Shown: positions 27,487 to 37,552, numbered from the stretch's first letter. The stretch: DNA of 64,000 nucleotides from VXYL01 sp965200375 (GCA_965200375.1 OZ241353.1:3410001-3474000); one strand, 5' to 3'. Notes: a model not told the origin generated them from the letters alone. A program made the numbers and translations.

Positions 27487-28775
27487 CCGGGTACGGCTGT
27501 CGCTGCGGCGAGCAGGTGGTCGGCAGCGCCAGAGAAAGGCAGCACCTTTACCGTATCGCCAGCGACCAAGTCGCCGTGTTCTTCGCCGGCGACGACTAGG
27601 CAGTTGGCCCGCGCCAGCGTCGCAAGTCGGTGCGAGCCTTGGTCTTTCTCCACCGATACCGACAGTCCTCCTCCCGTCGCCCGCACAGCGCCGCGCAGGT
27701 ATTCTCGGCGACCCTTGCTGTGGCGAACAGGCGCGTCCAACGTGGCCGGCAATTCCAGCGGCGCAGCCGGGGCCGCGCCCCCGAGAGCATCCAATACCGG
27801 CGCCACGAACAGCAGGTAGGTGACGATCGTCGACACCGGATTTCCCGGCAGCCCGAAGAACAGCGCATCGCCAACGCGGCCAACGGCCAAGGGCTTGCCG
27901 GGCTTCAGCGCCACGCGCCAGAAGTCGATGCTTCCGAGCTCCGCCACCGCCCGCTTGACGAAGTCCGCATCGCCCACGGACACGCCGCCGCTGGCGACGA
28001 TCAGGTCCGCTCGCCGGGCCGCCTCGCCAAGCACCGAGCGGGTGGCGTCAAGGCTGTCGGCGACGCAACCGAAGTCCCGCACCAGGGCCGGTTTCTGCGC
28101 CAGCAACGTCGCCAGCGCAAATCGGTTCGATTCGTAGATCTGGCCAGGGCCAAGGGGCTGGCCAGCTGCCACCAGCTCGTCGCCCGTGGCGAACAGCGCA
28201 ACGCGAATGCGGCGCGTCGCCTTCACGTCGCGGATGCCGCAAGCCGCAAGCCAAGCCAGCCGGTAGGCCGTCAGCCGCGTGCCAGCCGCCAGCAGCACCT
28301 CGCCTCGACTTGCATCCTGACCGCGGCGCCGGACGTGCTGCCCGCACCGCACCGGCTCGGTGCTCTCCGCGACATCGCCGACCAGCGCCACATCCTCCTG
28401 CAGCACCACCGCATCGGCGCCCTTCGGCAGCACTGCGCCCGTGAAGATGCGGATCGCTTCGCCGGCGCCGACGCTGCGCCTGGCCGGACGCCCCGCAGCG
28501 CTCGTGTCGACCACGCGCCAACGCTGCGCGCCGCCAGCCGCCGGTGCCCGTACGGCGAAGCCGTCCATCGCCGATGCATCGAAGGGCGGCAGGTCCATGG
28601 GCGCCACGACGTCCTGGGCGGCGATGCGCCCGAGCGCCTCGGCGCAAGGAATCGTCTCGAACTCGGCGACGGCCTTGGCGAGCGCAACCGCCCGGCTCCG
28701 GGCGGCATCGACAGCAAGCAGGGGCCTCTCCTCACCGAACGCTTCGCATCCGAAGCGATATGCAGAGTGTCCCAC
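27483..28775 (-). CDS. moeA: Molybdopterin molybdenumtransferase
   Basis: The 430-residue enzyme inserts molybdenum into molybdopterin. It shows LDMP-like MDLPPFDASAMDGFAVR, IFTGAVLPKGADAVV, VALFATGDELV, YESNRFALATLL, VASGGVSVGDADFVK and FFGLPGNPVSTIVTY in MoeA order, with C-terminal domain IV. No ATG lies near the family N-terminus; GTG 28775 is the most plausible start. No other molybdenum-cofactor gene is in the window. The stop codon falls inside a repeat element end, hinting that the last residues may have been altered by that insertion. It is divergent from tsaB with 55 bases between. Confidence 0.92.
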   Translation of the reverse strand: MGHSAYRFGCEAFGEERPLLAVDAARSRAVALAKAVAEFETIPCAEALGRIAAQDVVAPMDLPPFDASAMDGFAVRAPAAGGAQRWRVVDTSAAGRPARRSVGAGEAIRIFTGAVLPKGADAVVLQEDVALVGDVAESTEPVRCGQHVRRRGQDASRGEVLLAAGTRLTAYRLAWLAACGIRDVKATRRIRVALFATGDELVAAGQPLGPGQIYESNRFALATLLAQKPALVRDFGCVADSLDATRSVLGEAARRADLIVASGGVSVGDADFVKRAVAELGSIDFWRVALKPGKPLAVGRVGDALFFGLPGNPVSTIVTYLLFVAPVLDALGGAAPAAPLELPATLDAPVRHSKGRREYLRGAVRATGGGLSVSVEKDQGSHRLATLARANCLVVAGEEHGDLVAGDTVKVLPFSGAADHLLAAATAVPG

Positions 28776-28830
28776 AGCTGCGCCAGCCGAACGCTGCTGC
28801 CGCACCCGGCGGAAGCGGTACACTGGCGAA

Positions 28831-29439
28831 GTGCTCCGCCTGCTGGCAATCGACACCACTACCGAGCGGTGCAGCGTCGCGGTGCTGAGCCGCCCCGGCG
28901 CATGCTTGGAACACACGCGGCTGGCGCCACGGCTGCACACCCAGATCGTGCTCGAGATGATCGACCGCCTGCTGCGCGCCGCAGGCACGGCCCCCGGCGA
29001 TCTAGGCTGGATCGCCTTCGGCGGCGGGCCTGGTTCCTTCACCGGCGTGCGCATCGGCGCCGCCGTTGCCCAGGGCATGGCCTTCGGCATCGGGGCGCGG
29101 GTGGTCGCGCTGCCGAGCGCCGCGCTTGTCGCCGAGACCGCCCGCCGCCAGACCGAATGGCGCGGCACCTTCGCCGTCGACAGACCGTCCCGGTCCGGGT
29201 GGCGCTACCTGGCCCGCTACGCCCTCGAGGACGACGGCTGCCGCTGCCTCGCCTTCGACCGGCTGGTGGCGGAGAAGGCAGCCCCGGCCGCTGGCGCCGG
29301 CATCCAAGGCGAGCGCTTTCCGCCCAGCGCCAGCACGCTGGCGCACATGGCGTGGCAGCGGCGCGAGGAGGCGGTGGCCCCGGCGCTGGCGCAGCCGTTC
29401 TACGTCGACGGCGACACGCCCTGGCGGCCGAGCGCTTAG
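28831..29439 (+). CDS. tsaB: tRNA threonylcarbamoyladenosine biosynthesis protein TsaB
   Basis: The 202-residue protein is the TsaD partner needed for t6A37 tRNA modification. The ASKHA fold is seen in LLAIDTTTERCSVAVL, RLAPRLHTQIVLEMIDRLL and the strongly conserved GGGPGSFTGVRIGAAVAQG. The start is GTG 28831, and length is slightly short of the 231-residue E. coli protein. It is followed by rsmJ after 9 bases. Confidence 0.93.
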   Translation: MLRLLAIDTTTERCSVAVLSRPGACLEHTRLAPRLHTQIVLEMIDRLLRAAGTAPGDLGWIAFGGGPGSFTGVRIGAAVAQGMAFGIGARVVALPSAALVAETARRQTEWRGTFAVDRPSRSGWRYLARYALEDDGCRCLAFDRLVAEKAAPAAGAGIQGERFPPSASTLAHMAWQRREEAVAPALAQPFYVDGDTPWRPSA

Positions 29440-29448
29440 AAGGAAGCA

Positions 29449-30108
29449 ATGCCAGAGCCGACAACGATGGCGAACCTCCCGCTGCCAGCCATCGCACCCC
29501 GAGTGCGTGGCGGTCGGCGGCTGGCGCTGGCCCGTGCCTGCGGCGTCCCCGGCACTCCGCGCTCGGCGGCTTCCGCTCGACGCCTGCGGGTCCACGACGC
29601 GCTCGCGGGATGGGGCACGGACGGCCTGGTGCTGGCCGCCCTCGGCTGCGCGGTACACATGAGCGAACGCCATCCCGAGATCTACCGGCGGCTGCTGGCG
29701 CGGCTTCGGGAGCATGGCTGCGACGGGCGCCCTGCCAGCCCCCAACCTCGCGCTGCCAAGCCGGGGGCCGCGCCTTGGCGGATCACGGCAGCGCTGGAAG
29801 ATGCCCGGCAACGCTGGCGCCAAGGTCCGGTGTTCGATGTCATCTACCTTGATCCCATGTTCGGCCTGCATCCCAAGACCGCGGCGCCGAGCCGCCACAT
29901 GCGGCTGCTGGCGGAACTCGCCCCGGCGCTGGAGGACGTCGGTGCGCTCATCGAGCTGGCGCGCGGCGTTGCCGGCGACCGCGTGGTCGTGAAGCGGCGC
30001 CGCTCCGCCAAAGCCCACGGCGCACCTGCCTGGCAGATCGCCGCCAAGACGGTGCGCTTCGACGTCTACCGCCCGAGGGTCGCCGAGCAGCGGGATTCCC
30101 CAGGATGA
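29449..30108 (+). CDS. rsmJ: 16S rRNA (guanine-N2)-methyltransferase RsmJ family
   Basis: The 219-residue product belongs to the family that methylates G1516 of 16S rRNA with S-adenosylmethionine. The diagnostic motif VIYLDPMFGLHPKTAAPSRH and VVVKRRRSAKAH plus KTVRFDVYRP are present. The N-terminal half is poorly conserved and shorter than in E. coli. ATG 29449 follows GAAGGAAG. It is likely co-transcribed with tsaB and converges on plsB. Confidence 0.85.
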   Translation: MPEPTTMANLPLPAIAPRVRGGRRLALARACGVPGTPRSAASARRLRVHDALAGWGTDGLVLAALGCAVHMSERHPEIYRRLLARLREHGCDGRPASPQPRAAKPGAAPWRITAALEDARQRWRQGPVFDVIYLDPMFGLHPKTAAPSRHMRLLAELAPALEDVGALIELARGVAGDRVVVKRRRSAKAHGAPAWQIAAKTVRFDVYRPRVAEQRDSPG

Positions 30109-30123
30109 CGCGAACAATCCACT

Positions 30124-32547
30124 TCAATGCGGCTTGGCTACAAGCGCCTGGCGCAGCTCCGAGGCTATGACGCCCCGGGCCGCCCGCAGCAGTTCGCCAA
30201 CGCCGTCCTCGAACACCAGCCTTCCATCCTCGTCCTCGGCCAAAGCGCCGCGCTCCACAAGGCCCTGCAGAAAGCCCTCGAACAGCCGCCCGTCGGCGAA
30301 CTCCGGCGCGTCGATGCCGTAGAGGCTGGACACTCGTGCCGCGGTAGCGCGACAAGCCGCCAGCAGCGCCTTGCGGTCCAGCACGCCAGCGCCGGCGTCG
30401 GTGAGCAGTGCCGCGGCAATGTAGAACCGCTCGAGGGTCTGCATCACCGTATTGGCAAGCAGACGCAGCGCGAGCCGCTGCGCCGGCGCCTTGGCGGCCA
30501 CGAAGCCGTCGCCGCGCTGCTCGACCATGCCCGCCGCCAGCAAGTGGTCCAGCCAACGGTCCGCTGTGGCGGCATCCATCGGCAGCTTGAGCTCCTGGGC
30601 CACGAACGGAAACACCGTGGCGACCAGCCGGCGCACGGTGCTGCGGCGAATGCCTCGCCGCCGGTTGACGACGAGGCAAGCGACGAACGCCGGCGCAGCC
30701 AGCACATGCAGGACGTTGTTGCGATACCAGGTCATCAGCACCGCGGTGAAGTCGTCGTGCCTGAGGATGTCGCCAGCCGCCGGGGCACGACCAGCGCCGA
30801 GCGACGGCGGCGCCGCTTCGCGCTTGAGCAAGCCGAGTTCCTCGGCACGTTGCACGAGCTCGCCCGCGGGCGCGGCGGTAACCGTGTACGCATGGCGATC
30901 CGCATCCCGCCGCAGCAGGTCCCGACAGGCGTCGATCTGCGCCACCAGGGATGCCTCTTCTATCGCCTGCCGCGGCATGGACAAGGTCGCCAACGAAATG
31001 AGGTTGACGCCGTTGACTGCGGCGCAGGCATTGACGCCCATGAGGATGCGCTCGCCGACGTCCCGGGCAGTCGGCGGCGGCTCGGTGCGCATCAGATCCG
31101 CCAAGGCAATCGCCTTGCCGAAGGAGACATGCGCCGTGCCGAAGGACTGCCGCAGCAGCCCAACGCTGCGCATCAGGTTCGCCAGGGTCTCGCGGCGCTT
31201 GTCCGCACCCCGCAGCTCCTCGACGTAGCTCGACGCCTCCACCAGCTTCTCGTAGCCGAAGTAGACGGGCACGAAAGCCAGCGGCCGCGGCACCCCCCGG
31301 GCATGAGCGTCCAAGGTCATCTGGATCATGCCGGTGCGCACCGGCAGCAGCCGCCCGGTGCGGCTGCGTCCGCCCTCCACGAAATACTCCATGGAGTGCC
31401 CCCGCCGGAACACCTGGTAGACGTACTCGGCGAATACCGCGCCGTACACCCGGTCGTTGCGGAACCGCCGGCGCATGAAGAACGCGCCCCCGCCGCGCAG
31501 CAGCCCGCCGACGATCGGCATGTCGAGATTGTCGCCGGCGGCGATGTGGGGAAGCATCAAGCCACGGTGGTAGAGGACGTAGGAGAGCAGCAGATAGTCG
31601 ATGTGCGAACGATGGCAGGGCGCATAGACCAGCGTATGCGTCTCCGCCGCGGCGGCCAGTTCGTCGATGCCCCGCACCACCACGCCGTCGTACACCCGGT
31701 TCCAGAACCAGGTGAGCAGAATGTCGAAGAAGCGCACCGTGGGATAGGACATGTCGGCGGCAATAGCCCAGGCGGCTCGGCGCGCCCGGCGCATCACCGC
31801 ATCGCGGCGGCCAGGGACCGCCTCGGCGTCGACTGCTGCGGTCACCTGCGCGCTGCGGAGTATCTGCGCCACCAGGGTGCGCCGGTGGGAGAGGTCCGGG
31901 CCCAGCGCCGCCACCTTCTGATTGCGGAACTTCACCCGCAGCAGCCGGGCGGTTCGCCGCGCCAGCGCCTCTGGGCGCGCGGCAACGATCTCGTGCCACG
32001 CCAGCGGTTCGCCGATCTGCACGATGATGTCTTGGCGGTTGAACAGGAAGATCAGCGTCCGGCGCAGGCGCGACGACATGGACCAGCCCTCGGAGAGCAG
32101 CGCCCGGATCCAGGAGCGATCCTTGTTCGCCGCGCGTCCCCAGAAGATCGACACCGGCGCCAGCCACAGCCTGGCTTCCGGCGTTGCCGACAGCTTCGCC
32201 TCCAGCCGCCGCAGCCGCGTCGGCAGTTCCCGCATCGTGTTGCGTCGCCAAGGCCCCGCCGGCTTGTTCAGGAAGAAGTAGCGGCCGGACTCCCCGAACC
32301 CCTCCAGGGCTGCCGCCGGCGCCGGCAGGCCGTGCTCCGCCGCCACGATGTCCAGCAGCTGCACGTCGGCGCTCGACGAGTTGGCCAGCGCGTAGACGAG
32401 TTCGCCGTCGACGGCCGGTTCGGCACCCACCACGGTCGGTCTGGCCCAGGCTCGCAGGCAGCCCCTTAAGGTCCGGGACCACAGCGCGGCAATGCTCGGC
32501 GCCCGGTCACCGTCCGCCAGTGCCGCCTTGGAGCGCCCTGCCCCCAT
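30124..32547 (-). CDS. plsB: Glycerol-3-phosphate 1-O-acyltransferase
   Basis: The 807-residue membrane enzyme makes lysophosphatidate, the first step of phospholipid synthesis. Acyltransferase motifs are in order: CHRSHIDYLLLSY (HxxxxD), GGGAFFMRRRF, YFVEGGRSRTG and PRPLAFVPVYFGYEKL. ATG 32547 gives exactly the E. coli length and avoids overlap with gspD; the frame stays open into gspD up to 32643. It lies 25 bases downstream of gspD, an unusual but tight arrangement that suggests co-transcription. Confidence 0.95.
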   Translation of the reverse strand: MGAGRSKAALADGDRAPSIAALWSRTLRGCLRAWARPTVVGAEPAVDGELVYALANSSSADVQLLDIVAAEHGLPAPAAALEGFGESGRYFFLNKPAGPWRRNTMRELPTRLRRLEAKLSATPEARLWLAPVSIFWGRAANKDRSWIRALLSEGWSMSSRLRRTLIFLFNRQDIIVQIGEPLAWHEIVAARPEALARRTARLLRVKFRNQKVAALGPDLSHRRTLVAQILRSAQVTAAVDAEAVPGRRDAVMRRARRAAWAIAADMSYPTVRFFDILLTWFWNRVYDGVVVRGIDELAAAAETHTLVYAPCHRSHIDYLLLSYVLYHRGLMLPHIAAGDNLDMPIVGGLLRGGGAFFMRRRFRNDRVYGAVFAEYVYQVFRRGHSMEYFVEGGRSRTGRLLPVRTGMIQMTLDAHARGVPRPLAFVPVYFGYEKLVEASSYVEELRGADKRRETLANLMRSVGLLRQSFGTAHVSFGKAIALADLMRTEPPPTARDVGERILMGVNACAAVNGVNLISLATLSMPRQAIEEASLVAQIDACRDLLRRDADRHAYTVTAAPAGELVQRAEELGLLKREAAPPSLGAGRAPAAGDILRHDDFTAVLMTWYRNNVLHVLAAPAFVACLVVNRRRGIRRSTVRRLVATVFPFVAQELKLPMDAATADRWLDHLLAAGMVEQRGDGFVAAKAPAQRLALRLLANTVMQTLERFYIAAALLTDAGAGVLDRKALLAACRATAARVSSLYGIDAPEFADGRLFEGFLQGLVERGALAEDEDGRLVFEDGVGELLRAARGVIASELRQALVAKPH

Positions 32548-32572
32548 TGCTTGAGTCCCGTCGACGGGGGCG

Positions 32573-34531
32573 TCAGCCGTCGACGCCGGAAAACGCTCCC
32601 TCGAGATCCGCCGGCAGCCGCGCCGCGTCTCGGTCGTCTCCAAGACGGTAGATGCCCTGGAAGCGGTCCAAGGCGGTCTCGGCGGCCGCGTCGCCGGAGA
32701 GCAGCACCGTGGGACGCAGGAACATCAGCAGGTGCCGCTTCACCAGCGTCTCCCGCTTGCTGCGAAAGGCCCGCCCCAGGAGCGGCAGGCGGCTCAACAG
32801 CGGCACCCGGCGTTCGATGTCCCGGTAGTCGTCCTGGATCAGGCCGCCCAGAAGGATGATCTGCTGATCGTCGGCCAGCACGGTGGTCTCCAGGCTGCGG
32901 TTGTTGGTGACGATGTCGGCGAAGCCGCTGCTGCCGACGCCAGGGCCGCCGCCCTCGGCGGTGTTGGCGACGTTGCCGACTTCGAGGCTCACCACCATGC
33001 GCATCGAAAGGTTGTCGTGGATGTGCGGCGTCACCTTCAACTCGACGCCGACGTTCTCCCGGCTGATGGTCTGGAACGGATTGCTGGCGCCGTCGGTGGT
33101 GGTGGTGAAGGAGCCGGTGCGGAACGGAACCTGCTGGCCGGAGACGTTGCTCGCTTCCTCGTTGTCCAAGGTCAGCACGCTGGGATTGGAGAGCAGGTTC
33201 GCCTGGGTGTCGGTGGCGAGGGCGCTGACGATGGCGCCGAGGCCGATGCCGCTGGCGTCGAGGCGGGCGAACGCTATGGTGGGGGATGCGAAGCCGGCCG
33301 CCACCGCAAGCGGGTCGACTTCCGCCTCGCCGCTCTCGCCAAGGCGCGTCAGCAGGTTGCCGATGATGCCGTTCAGGCTGGTCGAGAGCACCGGCACGCC
33401 CCTGCCCCGGCCATCGCCGGCCGCCCACTCGACGCCGGCGCTGTCGACGGTGTTCACCGAAACCTCCACCACCGCCGCCTCGATCAGCACCTGCGCCCGG
33501 CGCACGTCCAGCTGGGCGACAGTGGCGAGGATTTCGTTGAGGGTCGCGGGATTGGCGCGCACGATCAGGGCGTTGAGCGTCTCGTCGGCCTGGATGTTCG
33601 CCACCGGCCCGCTGGTCTCGAGCATCATGCCCTCGTTCACCAGCTTGTCCAGAATAGGCGCGATGGCGGCGGCGTCGGCGTGGTTGAGATGGATGACGCG
33701 GGCCGCGTTGGTGGTGGTCTCGGGCACGTCCAGCTTGTCGATCAGCCGCAGCGCTTCGGCGATGGCATGGGCCTTGCCCTTGAGCACCAGGGAGTTGTCG
33801 CGTTCGTTGGCGACCACGAGCACCCGGCGCGGCCCCTTGGCGTTGCGGCCGAGTTCCTCCGGCGCGATCTCCTCCAGCACCGCCGCCAGGCTGCCGACCC
33901 ACGCATGGTCCAAGGTCCGCTTGACCACTTCGTCCTTGTCCACCACGTCCATCTGGCGCACGAGGTCCAGAATGCGGCGCAGATTGCCGGCGTAGGAAGC
34001 CACCACCAGCACGTTGGGCTGGTCGACGGCGGCGATGAGGCTGGTCTGGGGAATCAGCGGTCGCAGCGTCTTCACCAGTTCCGAACTCTGCACGTAGCTC
34101 ACCTGCACCACCTGGGTGACGAACTGGTCCGCGGACTGCGCGGCGCCGTCGCCGACCGCGCCAGCCGACTGCCGGACCACCTGCTGCTGGACGACGCTCA
34201 CCACGTTGTCGTTCTCGACGGCGCCGAGGCCGTGGGCCTTGAGCACGGTCAGAAACAGCGCATAGACGCCGTCGGCATCGAGGGCGACGTTGGAGATCAC
34301 GGTGACTTCCTGGGTCTTCACCCGGGGATCCAGCACCATCGTCTTGCCGGTGACCTCGGCCACCTGGGCGACGAAGTCGCCGATCGGCATGGCCTTGCCG
34401 TTGACGGTCCAAGTGGCGGGGGCGGCTGCGCCGAGAACCAGGCAGGACGCGAGGACGGCCGCCGCCAGGCGAACCGCGGCGCACCGAGGCAGCGAGCCGG
34501 AAGGCCACCGGGGGGCCTTGGCAATGCGCAT
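32573..34531 (-). CDS. gspD: Type II secretion system secretin
   Basis: The 652-residue outer-membrane channel has a signal peptide (AAVLASCLVLGAAA), N0-N3 domains (WTVNGKAMPIGDFVAQVAEV, TGKTMVLDPRVK, EVTVISN), and the secretin core with VQIEAAVVEVS-like QVLIEAAVVEVSVNTVDSAG, TQANLLSNPSVLTLDNEEA, VPFRTGSFTTTTDG, VGVELKVTPHI and DQQIILLGGLI, ending in an S-domain-like tail. It follows gspC by 17 bases. The other secretion genes (E-M) are not in the window, so they must lie elsewhere. Confidence 0.95.
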   Translation of the reverse strand: MRIAKAPRWPSGSLPRCAAVRLAAAVLASCLVLGAAAPATWTVNGKAMPIGDFVAQVAEVTGKTMVLDPRVKTQEVTVISNVALDADGVYALFLTVLKAHGLGAVENDNVVSVVQQQVVRQSAGAVGDGAAQSADQFVTQVVQVSYVQSSELVKTLRPLIPQTSLIAAVDQPNVLVVASYAGNLRRILDLVRQMDVVDKDEVVKRTLDHAWVGSLAAVLEEIAPEELGRNAKGPRRVLVVANERDNSLVLKGKAHAIAEALRLIDKLDVPETTTNAARVIHLNHADAAAIAPILDKLVNEGMMLETSGPVANIQADETLNALIVRANPATLNEILATVAQLDVRRAQVLIEAAVVEVSVNTVDSAGVEWAAGDGRGRGVPVLSTSLNGIIGNLLTRLGESGEAEVDPLAVAAGFASPTIAFARLDASGIGLGAIVSALATDTQANLLSNPSVLTLDNEEASNVSGQQVPFRTGSFTTTTDGASNPFQTISRENVGVELKVTPHIHDNLSMRMVVSLEVGNVANTAEGGGPGVGSSGFADIVTNNRSLETTVLADDQQIILLGGLIQDDYRDIERRVPLLSRLPLLGRAFRSKRETLVKRHLLMFLRPTVLLSGDAAAETALDRFQGIYRLGDDRDAARLPADLEGAFSGVDG

Positions 34532-34548
34532 GGTCCGACCCCGCCCGG

Positions 34549-35457
34549 CTAGTCGAAGGAGTCCAACGCGACGGTCACCACCAGCTGCCGTTCGCCACGC
34601 TGGATTTCGAGCCGGGCCGCGCCCTCGGCGAGCAGGTCCGCCGCCTGCAGCCGGTCCTCGGCTGCCTCCCGCACCGGGCGGCCGTTCACGGACAGAATCA
34701 GATCGCCGCGCTGCAGGCCGGTGTGGCGGAGCTCCGGCCGATCCGCCAGAGCGCCCACCCGATAGCCGTGGCCGGACTTGCCGCCCGCCGGCGCCATGCC
34801 GAGCTCCGCCAGCGCCTCGCGGGGCGCACGGGTCAGCTCGGCGACGTAGTCCGCGATGCGGCGCGCCGGCGCCACGGCTCGGGGCACCGGCGCCACGGCG
34901 TCCACGGTTGCGGCGGCCGGAGCTTGCGGTTCAGTCGCACCAGGTCCTGCCACCGCGACCGGCGCCTCGGCCGCCTCCACCATCGCCTTGGTCTTGGCGA
35001 AGCGCACCAGTTCCCGGGCTGCGCCGCGGGTGATCACCACCCGGTCCCGATACACCTCGGCCAGCCGGGCATTGCCGGGGAGGCGGTCGCCAACGCGGTA
35101 GAGCTTCGGCCGCCGGCCGTTCCGCGCCACCAGCGCGCTCGAACCGCCGCCGTCCCGGGCCGCGAACACCCCCACCAGGACCAGGGACAGGCTGGTTTCC
35201 TCGAGTCGTTCGGTGGCCGCCAACGGCTCGGCCGCGGCGCTCTTCGGCGGCATGCCGAACAGGTGCAGGCCGACCAGGGTGTCGATGTCCACTTCCTTCG
35301 GAGCGTCGGCGGCGGCAGGGCCGGCGACGCTCGGCGGCAACCGCTCCGGCGGATAGGCGAAGAACAGCACCGTGTGCGCCAGCACCAGGGCGAGGGCGAC
35401 CACGATCAGCGTGTGGACGGCCAACGTCAGCCGCTTGTGAAGCGTGGCGCTAATCAC
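34549..35457 (-). CDS. gspC: Type II secretion system protein GspC
   Basis: The 302-residue inner-membrane protein links the secretin to the inner platform. It has a short cytoplasmic N-terminus, one membrane segment (residues about 13-34, LIVVALALVLAHTVLFF), a homology-region domain (VLVGVFAARDGGGSSALV, YRVGDRLPG) and a C-terminal PDZ domain (YRVGALADRPELRHTGLQRG, DLILSVNGRPV). An Ala/Pro-rich linker separates the two. It precedes gspD by 17 bases and follows gspN by 92. Confidence 0.92.
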   Translation of the reverse strand: MISATLHKRLTLAVHTLIVVALALVLAHTVLFFAYPPERLPPSVAGPAAADAPKEVDIDTLVGLHLFGMPPKSAAAEPLAATERLEETSLSLVLVGVFAARDGGGSSALVARNGRRPKLYRVGDRLPGNARLAEVYRDRVVITRGAARELVRFAKTKAMVEAAEAPVAVAGPGATEPQAPAAATVDAVAPVPRAVAPARRIADYVAELTRAPREALAELGMAPAGGKSGHGYRVGALADRPELRHTGLQRGDLILSVNGRPVREAAEDRLQAADLLAEGAARLEIQRGERQLVVTVALDSFD

Positions 35458-35549
35458 TCTGCCGCCTGCGTCCCTTCCAGCCTACGCCCCGCCCTATGCC
35501 CTTCCGCTGCCTTCCGTCCACTTGGCCCGTCCACTTGGCGCCCGCGGCT

Positions 35550-36386
35550 TCAAGCCACTCCGCAGAGGCCGGCCGTCGATCTTAGCGCGACCGCGCTTCG
35601 CAAGGGCAGCCACTCGACGGCCTCCAGCTGCCTGGAGACCTCGATCACCACGGCGTCCGCCGCCGACGTACCTGGCCACGGGTTGCCAGCCAGGTCCACG
35701 AAGCGCCTGGTGAGCGCCACGTGGGCCCAGCCGTCCGCCGCCAGCCGCACGTCGAACAGCGGCTCGGCGGCGGCGGTGGCGACGGCGAGGGCCGGTTCGC
35801 CATCCACTACGTCCAGCACCCCGACCATGGCCGGCAGCTCGGCCGCCAGCAGCCGCGGACCAAGCCGATAGCGCACCGGGCCGCCGGACCAGCGCAGGAT
35901 GCCGGCCGCGGTCGCCACCTCGCCCGCTTCCACCCGCCCTTCCAGCCCTGTGAACGCGAACCCGCCCTCCCCTGGCGCCTCCTCGCCTCCCGGGCGATTT
36001 CCAGCCCTGCCGCCCAGGCGAATGTCGTAGGTCGCCAGCACCGGATTGATCGCCGCCGCGGCGGCACGTCCGGCAACGGACACCGCCAACGAGTCCATGC
36101 CGCAGCCGACGCTGCCGGCCAGCGCGTGGGCAGCGCCTTCCAGCTGCCAGTCGAGACGCAGCTCGCCAGCGAGCAGCCCCGCCGGCGCCCACTGCCACGC
36201 CAGCCGGCCCAGCGCGAAGCCGCGCCAGCCGACCTCCGCCTCTCCGCGCCACCAGCGGCCGTCCACGTCGCGCACCGTCAAACCGCCGACGCCTTCCGCC
36301 AATGGCAGCAGCGCCCGAGCCGGCAACAGGAGAACGAAGAACGCGGCACAGGCGAGGACCCCGACGGCGGCGACGCCGAGACGCAT
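35550..36386 (-). CDS. gspN: Type II secretion system protein GspN
   Basis: This 278-residue protein has one N-terminal membrane segment (VGVLACAAFFVLLLPARALL) and a beta-rich periplasmic domain typical of GspN (TVRDVDGRWWRGEAEVGWRG, LGRLAWQWAPAGLLAGELRL). Its role is not well established. The ATG overlaps the dapE stop, so the gene belongs to the dapE-gspN-gspC-gspD-plsB run. In many systems gspN ends the operon; here it comes first. Confidence 0.85.
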   Translation of the reverse strand: MRLGVAAVGVLACAAFFVLLLPARALLPLAEGVGGLTVRDVDGRWWRGEAEVGWRGFALGRLAWQWAPAGLLAGELRLDWQLEGAAHALAGSVGCGMDSLAVSVAGRAAAAAINPVLATYDIRLGGRAGNRPGGEEAPGEGGFAFTGLEGRVEAGEVATAAGILRWSGGPVRYRLGPRLLAAELPAMVGVLDVVDGEPALAVATAAAEPLFDVRLAADGWAHVALTRRFVDLAGNPWPGTSAADAVVIEVSRQLEAVEWLPLRSAVALRSTAGLCGVA

Positions 36387-37552
36387 CAAGCGCCTGCCAG
36401 CAACCGCCAGGCCACGGCCTCGTACACCCGCGCCAGCGGCCCGAGGTCCGCTATCCGAACGCACTCGTTGCGCTTGTGGATGGTGGCGTTGACGGGGCCC
36501 AGCTCCACTACCTCCGCGCCCGCCGGAGCGATGAAGCGGCCGTCCGACGTGCCGCCGGAGGTGGATGTCGCGGCGGTCGCGCCGAGCTCGACGCGGATCG
36601 CGGCCCGCACCGCATCGATCAGCCGCCCGCCCCTGGTCAGAAACGGCATTCCGGAAAGACGCCACGAGATGTCGCAGGCGAGGCCCGAGAAGGCCCGCTC
36701 CACCGCCCGCCGCAGGCGCTGCGGCGTCTGGCTGGGGCCGAAGCGGAAGTTGAAGCGGCACACCAGCTCGCCGGGGATGACGTTGCCGGCGCCGGTGCCG
36801 GCCTCGATGTTGGAGATTTGGAAGCTGGTGGGCGGAAAGTCCGCATCGCCGCGATCCCACACGGCGCTCGCCAGGCGCTGCAACGGCCCTACTGCGTGGT
36901 GAATGGGATTGACGGCCTGGTCCGGGTACGCCACATGGCCCTGTACGCCGCGCACCGTCGCCGTGCCGCTCAACGAGCCGCGGCGGCCGATGCGCACGGT
37001 GTCGCCCAGCCGGACCGAGGAGGAAGGCTCCCCGACCACGCAGTAGTCCAAGCGGACGCCGCGCTCCCGCAGCGCCGCCACCACCCGCGCGGTGCCGTCC
37101 ACGGCGTCCGCTTCCTCGTCGCTGGTGACCAGCATCGCCAAGGTGCCGGAGTGGCCGGGCCGGGCCGCCACGAAGCGCTCCGCGGCCACCGCCATCGCCG
37201 CCAGGCTCGACTTCATGTCCGCGGCGCCGCGCCCGTACAGGCAGCCGCCCCGCACCGTGGGCAGGAAGGGCGGCGACTGCCACGCCGCCGCCGGTCCGGG
37301 CGGCACGACGTCCGTGTGGCCGGCGAACACCAGCGTCGGCGCGCCGGCGCCGTGGGTCGCCCAGAAGTTGTCCACGGCGCCGAACCGCATCGGTTCCAGC
37401 GCGAACCCGGCCGCGGCGAGGCGGGCACCGAGGAGCCGTTGGCACCCGGCGTCGTCGGGGGACACCGACGGCCGCTCGATCAACGCCGCAGCCAGCGCCT
37501 GCACGGCAGCGCCGAGCTCCGCCGCCGCTCCCTCGCCGGCGGTCGAAGTCAC
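36386..37552 (-). CDS. dapE: Succinyl-diaminopimelate desuccinylase
   Basis: This 388-residue zinc enzyme releases succinate in lysine/diaminopimelate synthesis. Motifs are VFAGHTDVVPPGP, YGRGAADMKSSLAAMAVA, LVTSDEEADA, FNFRF, and TSGGTSDGRFIAP. The start is GTG 37552, which overlaps the TGA of the dapC remnant; its stop overlaps the gspN start. The DEEADA motif is normal for the family. The upstream dap aminotransferase has been lost, so that step must be done elsewhere. Confidence 0.95.
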   Translation of the reverse strand: MTSTAGEGAAAELGAAVQALAAALIERPSVSPDDAGCQRLLGARLAAAGFALEPMRFGAVDNFWATHGAGAPTLVFAGHTDVVPPGPAAAWQSPPFLPTVRGGCLYGRGAADMKSSLAAMAVAAERFVAARPGHSGTLAMLVTSDEEADAVDGTARVVAALRERGVRLDYCVVGEPSSSVRLGDTVRIGRRGSLSGTATVRGVQGHVAYPDQAVNPIHHAVGPLQRLASAVWDRGDADFPPTSFQISNIEAGTGAGNVIPGELVCRFNFRFGPSQTPQRLRRAVERAFSGLACDISWRLSGMPFLTRGGRLIDAVRAAIRVELGATAATSTSGGTSDGRFIAPAGAEVVELGPVNATIHKRNECVRIADLGPLARVYEAVAWRLLAGA